Positions 8,507 through 16,717 of a stretch of DNA of 64,000 bases are shown here, piece by piece (position 1 is the stretch's first letter; the number at the start of each line of letters is the position of its first letter). The DNA is from Pseudomonas fluorescens (lineage in GTDB: Bacteria > Pseudomonadota > Gammaproteobacteria > Pseudomonadales > Pseudomonadaceae). Where the stretch lies: positions 3,534,001 through 3,598,000 of the forward strand of contig NZ_CP148752.1 in the NCBI RefSeq assembly GCF_040448305.1, written 5' to 3'. The notes under the pieces were generated by a model. That model saw only the letters and a program-made list of their open reading frames with translations. It had not been told where the DNA came from and ran no database searches. A program made the position numbers and the translations under genes.

Positions 8507-8796
8507 ATAAGTCCTTGTAAGGGCTGTGCGTGTACGAGTTTCGGCGCAGTCTAATCAGGCGGCGTGCACCTTACAATGCCCCCGCGCTGGCTAACCGATG
8601 CCAACATAGAGAAATAAACTTGCCGATAGTTCCCTGCGGGAGTGCGCAGGTCACTGCGCAAGCCCTTATTCATAGCAGAGACTTGCGCAATTGCACGGCT
8701 TGACCGCCCGGAACGAACCACCATACGCCCATCGACACCCGTTGAGTGCGTTTGGCGGTATCATGCCGCGATTGAACCAGACAACGAGGCAAATAG
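8507..8796. other. Non-coding gap between galU and a small gene
   Basis: 290 bp that must hold the promoters for galU (minus strand) and for the small gene at 8797 (plus strand). I see no convincing open reading frame, repeat or sigma-54 site. Confidence 0.4.
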
Positions 8797-8985
8797 ATGT
8801 CGGCAGTAAAAAGCGTCAACGGATTCCTGATCAATCAGGAGAAAGACGGTCAATGGTGGGTGGCCAGTGTCGCCGGTGAAAATATCGCCGGACCTTTCCC
8901 TTCCGAAGCCTTGGCAATCGAAGTGGCCTCGGTGCTGGAGCTTGAGCACCCGGAACCCAAGCGCCGCGGCAAGGACAAGAGCTGA
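8797..8985 (+). CDS. Conserved small Pseudomonas protein of unknown function
   Basis: 62 residues, soluble, with two Trp in QWWVAS and a charged C-terminal tail (KRRGKDKS). The start follows a GAGGCAAATAG context, and the gene ends just before a strong terminator, which together with GC-rich third positions supports a real gene. Proteins of this kind occur in other fluorescent pseudomonads, from general recollection. No function is known, and no domain is recognisable. Confidence 0.7.
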   Translation: MSAVKSVNGFLINQEKDGQWWVASVAGENIAGPFPSEALAIEVASVLELEHPEPKRRGKDKS

Positions 8986-9000
8986 TCGACGCCCGACGGG

Positions 9001-9030
9001 AAAAGCCCTGCCATGGCGCAGGGCTTTTTT
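9001..9030 (+). terminator. Rho-independent terminator
   Basis: AAAAGCCCTGC and GCAGGGCTTTTTT form a near-perfect stem around CATG, with a T6 run. It ends the small gene at 8797-8985. Confidence 0.9.
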
Positions 9031-9122
9031 ATGAATAACGAAAAAGAAGTGGCCTTTGGCTATAACCTTTTGCCTGGAACGCTGTCTCAGCCTTAGCCCA
9101 CCCCCCTGACGATGATCAAGCC

Positions 9123-9404
9123 ATGAATAAAATTTTGCCTTTGCTAACGGTATTGGCCCTGAGCGGCTGCGCAACGTCGGAACAGACCTACCTGGCCAAC
9201 GGAGAGCAAGGTCTATCGATCGACTGCTCCGGGGAAGCCAACTCCTGGGCTGCGTGCTACGAAAAGGCCGATGCGTCCTGCGCAGGCAGCGGCTACAAGA
9301 TCGTCGGAACCGATGGCACCCCCTCGCTCAAGGAGAGCGAAAAGACTCTCGGCGCCGACGTCGGTAACTACAAGAGCCGTAACGTCGTGGTGATCTGCAA
9401 GTAA
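9123..9404 (+). CDS. Small lipoprotein of unknown function
   Basis: 93 residues. A type-II signal peptide ends in the lipobox LSGC, with Cys at about residue 16. The mature part has four further cysteines, suggesting disulfides in the periplasm, and ends in VVVICK. Ala or Thr rather than Asp follows the lipid-modified Cys, so the Lol system would take it to the outer membrane. The ribosome-binding site is weak. It stands alone between the terminator at 9001-9030 and a minus-strand gene. No domain is recognised. Confidence 0.7.
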   Translation: MNKILPLLTVLALSGCATSEQTYLANGEQGLSIDCSGEANSWAACYEKADASCAGSGYKIVGTDGTPSLKESEKTLGADVGNYKSRNVVVICK

Positions 9405-9415
9405 GGCGCCGCGCC

Positions 9416-9646
9416 CTACATATGGATTTCGGCGAATTTGATTCCGAGCCCGCGCACGGTATCGATCAGATCATCAAGGCGGCTGAAGGACTCGACCTCA
9501 TCGTTATCATCCACCAGGAAATAGCTGCGCCCGGCACTTTTCTTGAAAAACACGATCCATTCCCCCAGCTCCGCCGGATTCTGAATCACATGGGTGGCAG
9601 AGATTAAACCCTCTGCATGGCGCTCCCGGACCTGCTCTCGCTTCAT
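9416..9646 (-). CDS. Conserved small protein of unknown function
   Basis: 76 residues from the ATG at 9646. That start is preferred over the longer frame (9676) because CTGGAG stands 5 bp upstream of it. The protein is soluble and mixed alpha/beta, with ELGEWIVFFKKSAGRSYFLV then a short acidic stretch DDNDEVESF and a C-terminal helix. Similar short proteins are common beside housekeeping genes in Pseudomonas. No catalytic motif is visible. Confidence 0.65.
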   Translation of the reverse strand: MKREQVRERHAEGLISATHVIQNPAELGEWIVFFKKSAGRSYFLVDDNDEVESFSRLDDLIDTVRGLGIKFAEIHM

Positions 9647-9718
9647 ATTCGACTCCAGAAATAACGATGCCGCCAAAGCAGGGCTTTGGCGGCATCGGTG
9701 CTGATGGTCGATAGTCTA

Positions 9719-10075
9719 TCAGCCGGAAATGCACTCGTTGGCGGCATTCTGTACATCCTTTGGCCGCACCGGGACATTGGACATGCTCTCGTGCAGCTTG
9801 ATGCTGCTGCCGCCAGAGCGTTCTTCAATGTCAAACACGGCAGACGGCCCCGCGGAAAACTTGAGCGGCACGATCACGCGCAAACCATCCTTGTGCGGCT
9901 GGATCTGCAAGGCGCCACGGCTCTCAGCCAGTTTTTCGCTCAGGCATTGTGCGTATTCATGGGGCTTCTTGCCAGAAATCACGTTCATCGTCGGCAAGGA
10001 CTCGTCGATGTCCGAGACGTTCGCACAACCACTGATCGTCAATGCCATCGGCAACAACCACAAACCCCACTTCAT
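9719..10075 (-). CDS. Putative lipoprotein
   Basis: 118 residues from the ATG at 10075, chosen because GGAGG precedes it; upstream codons in the same frame lack a ribosome-binding site. The N-terminus MKWGLWLLPMALTISGCANV is a lipoprotein signal with lipobox ISGC. The mature region contains two Cys (AQCLSEK, ANECISG) and a central beta-rich part. It lies head-to-head with the DUF1883 gene. Outer-membrane anchoring is inferred from the residue after the Cys. Function is unknown. Confidence 0.7.
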   Translation of the reverse strand: MKWGLWLLPMALTISGCANVSDIDESLPTMNVISGKKPHEYAQCLSEKLAESRGALQIQPHKDGLRVIVPLKFSAGPSAVFDIEERSGGSSIKLHESMSNVPVRPKDVQNAANECISG

Positions 10076-10276
10076 ACCAAACCTCCGATAAAGACCCTCG
10101 GACAGCGCAACTGCGATTTTTCTCCGAGACAAACTGCTTTATCGCTCATCAAACGTGAAATAAGCGTTTTTAATTGTCAAAGCGGCCGGATAATAAGGCG
10201 TTCGGGCTGATAAACTGCGCCAATCGCCCATGCTATCGTTTTGATTTTGTAGAAAAAGCCCTTCTGGAGGCGCCTC

Positions 10277-10579
10277 ATGAAATTTATCCATCAGCGCGAG
10301 CACCTCAATGAAGACGACATTGTCGTCATTCAATGCTCCCAAATGTGCAACATCCGTTTGATGAACGACGCCAACTTCCGCAGCTTCAAGAATGGCGGTC
10401 GTCACACCTATCACGGCGGTGCATTCGACACGTTTCCGGCCCGCATCACGGCCCCTAGCACCGGCTTCTGGAACATCACGATCGACACCGTCAACCGCCG
10501 CGCTATCAGCGTGACGCGCAAACCCACCCTGACGCACTCGATCAAAATCATTCGCCGTTCCAGCACGAAACTGAGCTGA
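10277..10579 (+). CDS. DUF1883 domain protein
   Basis: 100 residues that match the DUF1883 pattern: an N-terminal MKFIHQREHLNEDDIVVIQC, a central RHTYHGGAFDTFPA and a C-terminal basic strand ending KIIRRSSTKLS. GGAGG lies close upstream of the ATG. The fold has been seen alone and fused to TIR-like domains in other bacteria; here it stands alone. Role unknown. Confidence 0.75.
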   Translation: MKFIHQREHLNEDDIVVIQCSQMCNIRLMNDANFRSFKNGGRHTYHGGAFDTFPARITAPSTGFWNITIDTVNRRAISVTRKPTLTHSIKIIRRSSTKLS

Positions 10580-10616
10580 TCAGCGAACCCGAAACACAAG
10601 ACAGGCAGATACAACC

Positions 10617-10784
10617 GTGGCCCAAACGACCAAGTACGTCATCAAATACAAACTCAACGGTGAGCGCCGCTTCGAGTTTGCCCAGCTTGAAAACGGCACC
10701 CCGGAAGAAGCCAAGGCGGCGCTGGATGCCATTCATGGACAGGACGACGTCATCAGCGAAATCAGCGTCAGCAAAGCGCTGTAA
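10617..10784 (+). CDS. Small protein with GTG start
   Basis: 55 residues beginning VAQTTKYVIKYKLNGERRFE and ending in SKAL. The only good start is the GTG at 10617, preceded by an AGGCAG context. The sequence alternates beta and alpha like a small folded domain and has a GC-rich third-position bias, so it is probably real although easily missed. It follows the DUF1883 gene by 37 bp in the same direction and may be its operon partner. Function unknown. Confidence 0.6.
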   Translation: MAQTTKYVIKYKLNGERRFEFAQLENGTPEEAKAALDAIHGQDDVISEISVSKAL

Positions 10785-10823
10785 CACGATCCGGAGCGAC
10801 AATGGACGTCAGCTCCCACTCGC

Positions 10824-10836
10824 AGTTCGACCGCAA
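10824..10836 (+). promoter_or_regulatory. Ada-box-like site before the 2OG oxygenase/alkB unit
   Basis: The sequence AGT-TCGACC-GCAA matches the Escherichia coli Ada box (AAT-N6-GCAA) with one mismatch. The surrounding bases GACCGCAAGCACCGGAGTG recur exactly at 12290-12308, before ada. The shared block supports a common operator for the repair genes. Confidence 0.55.
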
Positions 10837-10901
10837 GCACCGGAGTGCCAGCTTCGTCCTTGCCTTGCAGACTGGCCACCTCAACAACAAGAGGCCCGGC
10901 A

Positions 10902-11606
10902 ATGAGCGAGCAATATCTGGACAGGCTGGACTGGCCCCGGCTGGAGCAGCAACTTGATCAGGACGGCTACGCCGTCATCCCGTCGCTGTTGAGCCACAAG
11001 GCTTGCGAGCTGGTCAGCGCCCTGTACCCCCGAACCGAGCTGTTTCGCTCCCACGTGGTGATGGCTCGCCACGGGTTCGGCCGAGGCGAGTACAAGTATT
11101 TCAGCTACCCGTTGCCGGAACTTGTGGCCCGCTTGCGCGGCGCGCTCTACCCACGACTGGTGCCCATCGCCAATCGCTGGCATGAACAGATGGGCTTGCC
11201 GATCCGCTTTCCTGAAACCCTTCCAGCCTTCCTCGAACGCTGTCATGCCGCTGGTCAGAACCGTCCGACCCCCTTGTTGCTGCAATATGGCCCGCAGGAC
11301 TACAACTGTTTACATCAGGATTTATACGGTGAGCACGTTTTCCCGCTGCAAGTGGCGATCCTGCTGTCAGACCCCGATGAAGACTTCACCGGCGGCGAAT
11401 TTGTCCTGACTGAACAGCGCCCGCGCATGCAGTCACGCCCAATGGTCATCGGCCTGAAGCAAGGTGACGGGTTGATCTTTGCAGTCAACCAACGGCCGGT
11501 CAAAGGGACTCGCGGTTACTACCGCGTGACCCTGCGTCACGGCGTGAGTCGCCTGCACAGCGGCAAACGGCATACCCTTGGAATCATCTTTCACGATGCG
11601 TCATGA
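10902..11606 (+). CDS. 2-oxoglutarate/Fe(II)-dependent oxygenase
   Basis: 234 residues. The double-stranded beta-helix shows the iron ligands HQD (in YNCLHQDLYGEH) and the distal histidine with the 2OG-binding arginine in RYHGV-like order: RVTLRHGVSRLHSGKRHTLG. The block FTGGEFVLTEQRPRMQSRP is typical of the prolyl-hydroxylase-like group. The ATG at 10902 is preferred over the longer frame because AAGAGG precedes it. Its stop overlaps the start of alkB, so the two are translationally coupled. Co-transcription with alkB behind an Ada-box-like site suggests an alkylation-damage role. The substrate is unknown. Confidence 0.85.
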   Translation: MSEQYLDRLDWPRLEQQLDQDGYAVIPSLLSHKACELVSALYPRTELFRSHVVMARHGFGRGEYKYFSYPLPELVARLRGALYPRLVPIANRWHEQMGLPIRFPETLPAFLERCHAAGQNRPTPLLLQYGPQDYNCLHQDLYGEHVFPLQVAILLSDPDEDFTGGEFVLTEQRPRMQSRPMVIGLKQGDGLIFAVNQRPVKGTRGYYRVTLRHGVSRLHSGKRHTLGIIFHDAS

Positions 11607-12276
11607 ACCCATGAACCCGCTGACTTTCGATCTGTTTGCCGATGCAGAACCCGAGCAACAGCCCTGGCGCGAGCAGATTGGTGAACAGTCCTACGTGCTC
11701 AGAGGCTTCGCCCTGCCCTGGCTGGAACGCTTGCTGCCTGCCCTGGAGGCGGTGCTGGTGGCCGCGCCGTTTCGGCAGATGGTCACACCCGGCGGTTTCA
11801 CCATGTCGGTCGCCCTGAGCAGTTGTGGTCAATTCGGCTGGACCACTGACCGCAGTGGTTATCGGTACACCCGCGACGATCCACAAACCGGTCGGCCCTG
11901 GCCAATGATGCCCGAGGTGTTTTTCCAACTGGCACAAGCGGCGGCGCAGGCAGCGGGTTTCGCCGATTTTGCACCGGATTCCTGCCTGATCAACCGCTAC
12001 ATTCCCGGGGCAAAAATGTCATTGCATCAAGACAAAGACGAACATTCCTACGACGCCCCCATCGTTTCGGTATCCCTGGGGTTGCCGGCGATGTTCCTGT
12101 TCGGCGGCTTTGCACGTAGCGACAAAAATCAGCGCGTTCCCCTGTTCCATGGTGACATCGTGGTCTGGGGTGGCGTAGATCGCCTGCGTTATCACGGCGT
12201 GTTGCCGATCAAGGACGGCCATCATCCGAAGCTGGGCGAGCAACGCATCAACTTCACGTTCCGTACCGCCAGATAA
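11596..12276 (+). CDS. alkB: Alpha-ketoglutarate-dependent DNA repair dioxygenase AlkB
   Basis: AlkB oxidatively removes methyl groups from N1-methyladenine and N3-methylcytosine. Family motifs are complete: GYRYTRDDPQTGRPWPMMP, the substrate and metal motif INRYIPGAKMSLHQDKDE (H-x-D), VSVSLGLPAMFLFGG, the distal His in RYHGVLPIKDG and the 2OG arginines in GEQRINFTFR. The start at 11596 lies inside the end of the upstream oxygenase gene; 11611 is an alternative without a ribosome-binding site. At 226 residues it is slightly longer than the E. coli protein. The gene precedes ada, giving a compact alkylation-repair block. Confidence 0.93.
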   Translation: MRHEPMNPLTFDLFADAEPEQQPWREQIGEQSYVLRGFALPWLERLLPALEAVLVAAPFRQMVTPGGFTMSVALSSCGQFGWTTDRSGYRYTRDDPQTGRPWPMMPEVFFQLAQAAAQAAGFADFAPDSCLINRYIPGAKMSLHQDKDEHSYDAPIVSVSLGLPAMFLFGGFARSDKNQRVPLFHGDIVVWGGVDRLRYHGVLPIKDGHHPKLGEQRINFTFRTAR

Positions 12277-12284
12277 AGACTTCG

Positions 12285-12297
12285 AATTTGACCGCAA
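12285..12297 (+). promoter_or_regulatory. Ada-box-like site before ada
   Basis: AAT-TTGACC-GCAA is a perfect match to the E. coli Ada-box pattern AAT-N6-GCAA. It lies 67 bp before the ada ATG, in the gap after alkB. The following bases are the 19-bp block shared with the site at 10824-10836. Confidence 0.6.
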
Positions 12298-12363
12298 GCA
12301 CCGGAGTGTGTGGGAATTGCCCCATGGTTAATGTGCAGGCAACCCCTCAATGGACGTGACGCC

Positions 12364-13428
12364 ATGACAACCCAATCGACCAAGATCACCATCGAAAACG
12401 ATCCGCGCTGGGCCGCCGTGGTCGCGCGCGATCCCAAGGCTGACGGGCAGTTTGTCTATGCCGTGAAGACCACTGGCATTTACTGTAATCCCAGCAGCCT
12501 CGCGCGCTTGCCCAAACCCCACAATGTCGAATTCTTCGATAGCGCCGAACAGGCCCGGGCCGCGGGTTATCGTCCGAGCAAACGCGCGACAAAGGATCAG
12601 AGCGAACTCGCCGCGCAACATGCCGCCACCGTGGCCGCTGCTTGCCACCAGATCGAAAGCGCGCAAACGCTGCCCGCCCTGGGCGAATTGGCCGAGGCGG
12701 CGGGCCTGAGCAGCTTCCACTTCCATCGCGTGTTCAAAGCCGTCACCGGCCTGACGCCCAAGGGCTACGCCGATGCTCATCGTTCACGCAAGGTACGCGA
12801 GCAACTGGCGGACGGCGGCTCGGTGACCGATGCCCTGTATGACGCCGGCTTCAACTCCAACAGCCGGTTTTATGAAGCGGCAGACCAACTGCTCGGAATG
12901 AAACCCGGGGACTACCGCGCGGCCGGTCAAAACAACGACATTCGTTTTGCTGTCGGACAGTGTTCGCTGGGAGCGATTCTGGTGGCGCAGAGTGAACGCG
13001 GGGTCTGCGCGATTCTGCTGGGCGATGATCCGCACCAACTGGTCTGCGATCTGCAAGACAAATTCCGCCGCGCCAACCTGATAGGCGCCGATCATGAATT
13101 CGAGCAATTGATTGCCAGGGTCGTCGGCTTTATCGAGGCGCCGGCCATCGGCCTTGATTTGCCGCTGGACGTACGCGGCACGGCGTTTCAGGAGCGTGTC
13201 TGGCAAGCGCTGCGGGAGATTCCCGTGGGCAGCACGGCCAGCTACGCCGATGTAGCCCAGCGCATCGGTCAACCAAAAGCCGTTCGCGCCGTGGCTCAGG
13301 CCTGCGGTGCGAACAGCCTGGCCGTGGCGATCCCTTGCCATCGCGTGGTGCGCAGCGATGGCAATCTGTCGGGCTATCGCTGGGGTGTCGAGCGCAAACG
13401 CCAGTTGCTGGAACGCGAGTCGCAGTGA
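12364..13428 (+). CDS. ada: Ada-type regulator/methylated-DNA-cysteine methyltransferase with degenerate zinc site
   Basis: 354 residues in the order of Ada: N-terminal methylphosphotriester domain (1-75), AraC-type helix-turn-helix (about 85-175), and O6-alkylguanine-DNA alkyltransferase (about 185-354) with the active-site block IPCHRVVRSDG. In E. coli the N-domain holds zinc with four cysteines. Here only the first (acceptor) is kept, in TTGIYCNPSS; the other three positions read Ser (YCNPSS), Ser and Ala (RPSKRA). The methyl-switch domain therefore lacks its usual zinc site. ATG 12364 is chosen because the longer frame begins in the promoter region. The C-terminal repair domain looks intact. 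Confidence 0.88.
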   Translation: MTTQSTKITIENDPRWAAVVARDPKADGQFVYAVKTTGIYCNPSSLARLPKPHNVEFFDSAEQARAAGYRPSKRATKDQSELAAQHAATVAAACHQIESAQTLPALGELAEAAGLSSFHFHRVFKAVTGLTPKGYADAHRSRKVREQLADGGSVTDALYDAGFNSNSRFYEAADQLLGMKPGDYRAAGQNNDIRFAVGQCSLGAILVAQSERGVCAILLGDDPHQLVCDLQDKFRRANLIGADHEFEQLIARVVGFIEAPAIGLDLPLDVRGTAFQERVWQALREIPVGSTASYADVAQRIGQPKAVRAVAQACGANSLAVAIPCHRVVRSDGNLSGYRWGVERKRQLLERESQ

Positions 13429-14412
13429 TCAGCGGTTCACATCCACCACCACGCGCCCGCGCAACTGCCCGGCCAGCAAGCGCGGCGCGGCTTCGATGGC
13501 TTCGCTCAAGCCGATTTCGCGACTGATCAGCGGCAACAGGTTGAAGTCCAGATCCCGGGCCAGGCGACTCCAGGCCTCCAGGCGTTTGGCTTTGGGCTGG
13601 GTCACGCTGTTGATGCCGGCCAGGGTCACGCCACGCAAGATGAACGGTGCAACGGATGCCGGAAAGTCCATGCCCTGGGCCAAGCCGCAGGCCGCGACGG
13701 TGCCATTGGCCTTGGTGCTGGCGCACGCGTTGGCCAGGGTGTGGCTGCCGACCGAGTCGATGACGGCCGCCCAGCGCTCCTTGGCCAACGGCTTGCCCGG
13801 CTCGGACAATGTGGCGCGATCAATGATTTCGCCGGCGCCCAGTTGCTTCAGGTAGTCGTGCTCCGAGGTACGTCCGGTGGATGCGACCACCCGGTAGCCG
13901 AGCCTGCTCAGCAAGGCGATGGCGAAACTGCCGACGCCACCGTTGGCGCCGGTCACCAGAATTTCGCCCTGCCCGGGCGTCACGCCGTTGTGCTCCAGCG
14001 CCAGGATGCACAGCATGGCCGTGTAGCCTGCAGTACCGATGGCCATCGCCTGGGCAGCGGTAAACGCCTTGGGCAGCGGAATCAGCCAGTCACCGTTCAG
14101 GCGCGCCTTCTGCGCCAATCCGCCCCAATGCCCTTCGCCCACACCCCAGCCATTGAGCAATACTGCGTCACCAACCTTGTAGTCCGGATGCCCGCTGACT
14201 TCGACGACACCGGCCAGGTCGATACCCGGCACCATCGGGAATTTGCGCACCACCGGACTGCTGCCGGTGATCGCCAGGCCATCCTTGAAGTTCAGCGTGC
14301 TGTAGGCAACGCGCACCGTGACATCGCCCTCGGGTAACCGATCGTCCTGGATCTCTTGCAGCGTGGCCCGGTAACCGCTGTCGTCTTTGTCGATCAAAAT
14401 ACCTTTGAACAT
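13429..14412 (-). CDS. acuI: Acrylyl-CoA reductase AcuI/YhdH-type MDR oxidoreductase
   Basis: 327 residues, the length of the AcuI/YhdH branch of zinc-free medium-chain reductases. Features: the N-terminal GroES-like domain with YSTLNFKDGLAITG, PMVPGIDLAGVVE and VLLNGWGVGEGHWGG (no Cys zinc ligands), then the NADPH Rossmann motif GANGGVGSFAIALLSRLGY. The family reduces acrylyl-CoA to propionyl-CoA and so detoxifies acrylate. GAGAGG precedes the ATG. It converges on ada with directly adjacent stops and no terminator between them. Confidence in the family is high; the physiological substrate is inferred. Confidence 0.9.
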   Translation of the reverse strand: MFKGILIDKDDSGYRATLQEIQDDRLPEGDVTVRVAYSTLNFKDGLAITGSSPVVRKFPMVPGIDLAGVVEVSGHPDYKVGDAVLLNGWGVGEGHWGGLAQKARLNGDWLIPLPKAFTAAQAMAIGTAGYTAMLCILALEHNGVTPGQGEILVTGANGGVGSFAIALLSRLGYRVVASTGRTSEHDYLKQLGAGEIIDRATLSEPGKPLAKERWAAVIDSVGSHTLANACASTKANGTVAACGLAQGMDFPASVAPFILRGVTLAGINSVTQPKAKRLEAWSRLARDLDFNLLPLISREIGLSEAIEAAPRLLAGQLRGRVVVDVNR

Positions 14413-14430
14413 TACAGCCTCTCAATGGGA

Positions 14431-14610
14431 TCAGTCTGATGGTGGTAGTGCAATTGAAATAGCACATGACAACGGATCGCCGTACTCGACTTTAAGCCAA
14501 TCGGGTCGCCAGGTTGACCTGCTGACGGGCCAGAGCGATCCGAAGGACAAAAAACCGACCGCGAGTACGATGCCCGCTCCTTCGGCAATGATCGCTTCAA
14601 CAGTTTTCAC
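14431..14610 (-). CDS. Possible small membrane protein
   Basis: A GTG at 14610 preceded by CGGGAAG opens a 59-codon frame. It starts with one hydrophobic segment (EGAGIVLAVGFLSFGSLWPV) followed by a Trp/Arg-rich tail. The frame lies in the otherwise empty gap between acuI and the divergent nitronate monooxygenase gene. No homologue is recalled with certainty. It could equally be chance coding in a 345-bp gap. Confidence 0.35.
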   Translation of the reverse strand: MKTVEAIIAEGAGIVLAVGFLSFGSLWPVSRSTWRPDWLKVEYGDPLSCAISIALPPSD

Positions 14611-14757
14611 GATTCTTCCCGGTTTATGGATCACTCCTTCCACCGATGCTGAAGAAAACCGGCCCCGCTGAAATGACGACTGGCCTTGCGCCAGTCGTTG
14701 CGTTACAAATCCTGCTCTACCGTCCCTGCCCGGATCCAACGTCGGAGAACACAGCAC

Positions 14758-15825
14758 ATGAACCAATGGCCAGATACCCGCATTCTTGACCTGCTCGGGA
14801 TCGAACTGCCGATCATTCAGGGGCCGATGGCCGGTGCCACCAACTCGTCCATGGTGATTGCCACCTGCAATGCCGGCGGGTTGGGCTCGATGCCAGCGGC
14901 AATGCTCAGCACGGATCAACTGCGCGAAGAGCTGAAAACCATCCGCCAACACACCCAGCGCCCGATCAACGTCAACTTCTTCTGCCATCAGCCTCCAGCC
15001 CCTGACGAGCAACGCGCACAGGACTGGAAAAACCTGCTGCAACCCTACTACCAGGAGCTCGGTATCGACTTCGATGCGCCGACGCCAGTGTCCAACCGGG
15101 CGCCGTTCGATAACGCGGCCTGCGAAGTGGTCGAAGCGTTTCGCCCTGAAGTGGTGAGTTTTCACTTTGGCCTGCCGGAAAAATCCCTGCTCGACCGGGT
15201 CAAGGCCACCGGTGCGAAGGTACTGTCCTCGGCCACCACCGTCGCAGAAGCGGTGTGGCTTGAGCAGCATGGCTGCGATGCAATCATTGCCATGGGCTAC
15301 GAGGCCGGGGGCCATCGCGGGATGTTTCTCAGCGATGACCTGAGCAGTCAGGTGGGGACTTTCGCCTTGGTGCCCCAAGTCGTCGATGCGGTGAAAGTGC
15401 CGGTGATTGCCGCTGGCGGCATCGCTGACGCCCGAGGCGTCGCCGCCGCCTTCATGCTCGGCGCTTCGGCGGTACAGGTGGGTACGGCGTACCTGTTCAC
15501 GCCTGAAGCCAAGGTCAGCCCGTCCCATCACAAAGCCTTGCGCACCGCCAGGGAAAGCGAGACGGCCGTCACCAACGTGTTCACCGGTCGCCCGGCCCGG
15601 GGCATCCTCAATCGGGTGATGCGTGAGCTGGGCCCCATGAGCGCCAAGGCCCCGGCCTTCCCCCTTGCCGGTGGCGCGCTGATGCCGTTGCGGGCCAAAG
15701 GTGAAGCGGGCTTCAGCAACCTCTGGGCCGGTCAGGCCTTTACCCTCGGGGTCGAATTGACCAGCGAGGCACTGACTCGAAAACTGGCTGAAGAAGGATT
15801 AGCGAGGCTGCTAGGTCGCCCCTGA
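14758..15825 (+). CDS. Nitronate monooxygenase (2-nitropropane dioxygenase family)
   Basis: This FMN-dependent TIM-barrel enzyme oxidises alkyl nitronates such as propionate-3-nitronate. Residues near the N-terminus (GIELPIIQGPMAGATNS), the central HGCDAIIAMGYEAGGHRG with the catalytic His, VIAAGGIADARGVAAAFMLG and GTAYLFTPEA match class I nitronate monooxygenases. The protein has 355 residues from the ATG at 14758, which is chosen because CGGAGAA precedes it. It lies divergent from acuI. A 16-bp palindrome stands just after its stop. Confidence 0.9.
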   Translation: MNQWPDTRILDLLGIELPIIQGPMAGATNSSMVIATCNAGGLGSMPAAMLSTDQLREELKTIRQHTQRPINVNFFCHQPPAPDEQRAQDWKNLLQPYYQELGIDFDAPTPVSNRAPFDNAACEVVEAFRPEVVSFHFGLPEKSLLDRVKATGAKVLSSATTVAEAVWLEQHGCDAIIAMGYEAGGHRGMFLSDDLSSQVGTFALVPQVVDAVKVPVIAAGGIADARGVAAAFMLGASAVQVGTAYLFTPEAKVSPSHHKALRTARESETAVTNVFTGRPARGILNRVMRELGPMSAKAPAFPLAGGALMPLRAKGEAGFSNLWAGQAFTLGVELTSEALTRKLAEEGLARLLGRP

Positions 15826-15840
15826 GCATCAGTTTCGTTA

Positions 15841-15856
15841 AAATTGTATACAATTT
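15841..15856. promoter_or_regulatory. Perfect 16-bp palindrome, operator-like
   Basis: AAATTGTATACAATTT is its own reverse complement. TTGTATACAA cores are common operators of GntR/FadR-type repressors. It stands 16 bp after the nitronate monooxygenase stop and about 30 bp before the ModE-type site upstream of modA. No GntR gene is adjacent. Confidence 0.45.
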
Positions 15857-15884
15857 CACGGCGACACATTCCGTTCAAAGGCAA

Positions 15885-15912
15885 TTCGCTATATATTTAT
15901 GTACATAACGAT
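15885..15912 (+). promoter_or_regulatory. ModE-type molybdate operator
   Basis: The half sites TTCGCTATATA and TACATAACGAT form the imperfect inverted repeat typical of ModE boxes (consensus ATCGCTATATA-N6-TATATAACGAT). It lies 38 bp before modA. In E. coli molybdate-bound ModE represses modABC from such a site. No modE gene is in the window. Confidence 0.7.
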
Positions 15913-15937
15913 TTACCCCTGCCGCAATTGCCTTTAA

Positions 15938-16717
<780 letters not shown>

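Noticed and set aside
14431..15531. 366-codon minus-strand frame opposite the nitronate monooxygenase
   Set aside because: Antisense shadow of a well-supported gene. Only the last 59 codons, outside the overlap, are kept as a low-confidence small gene.
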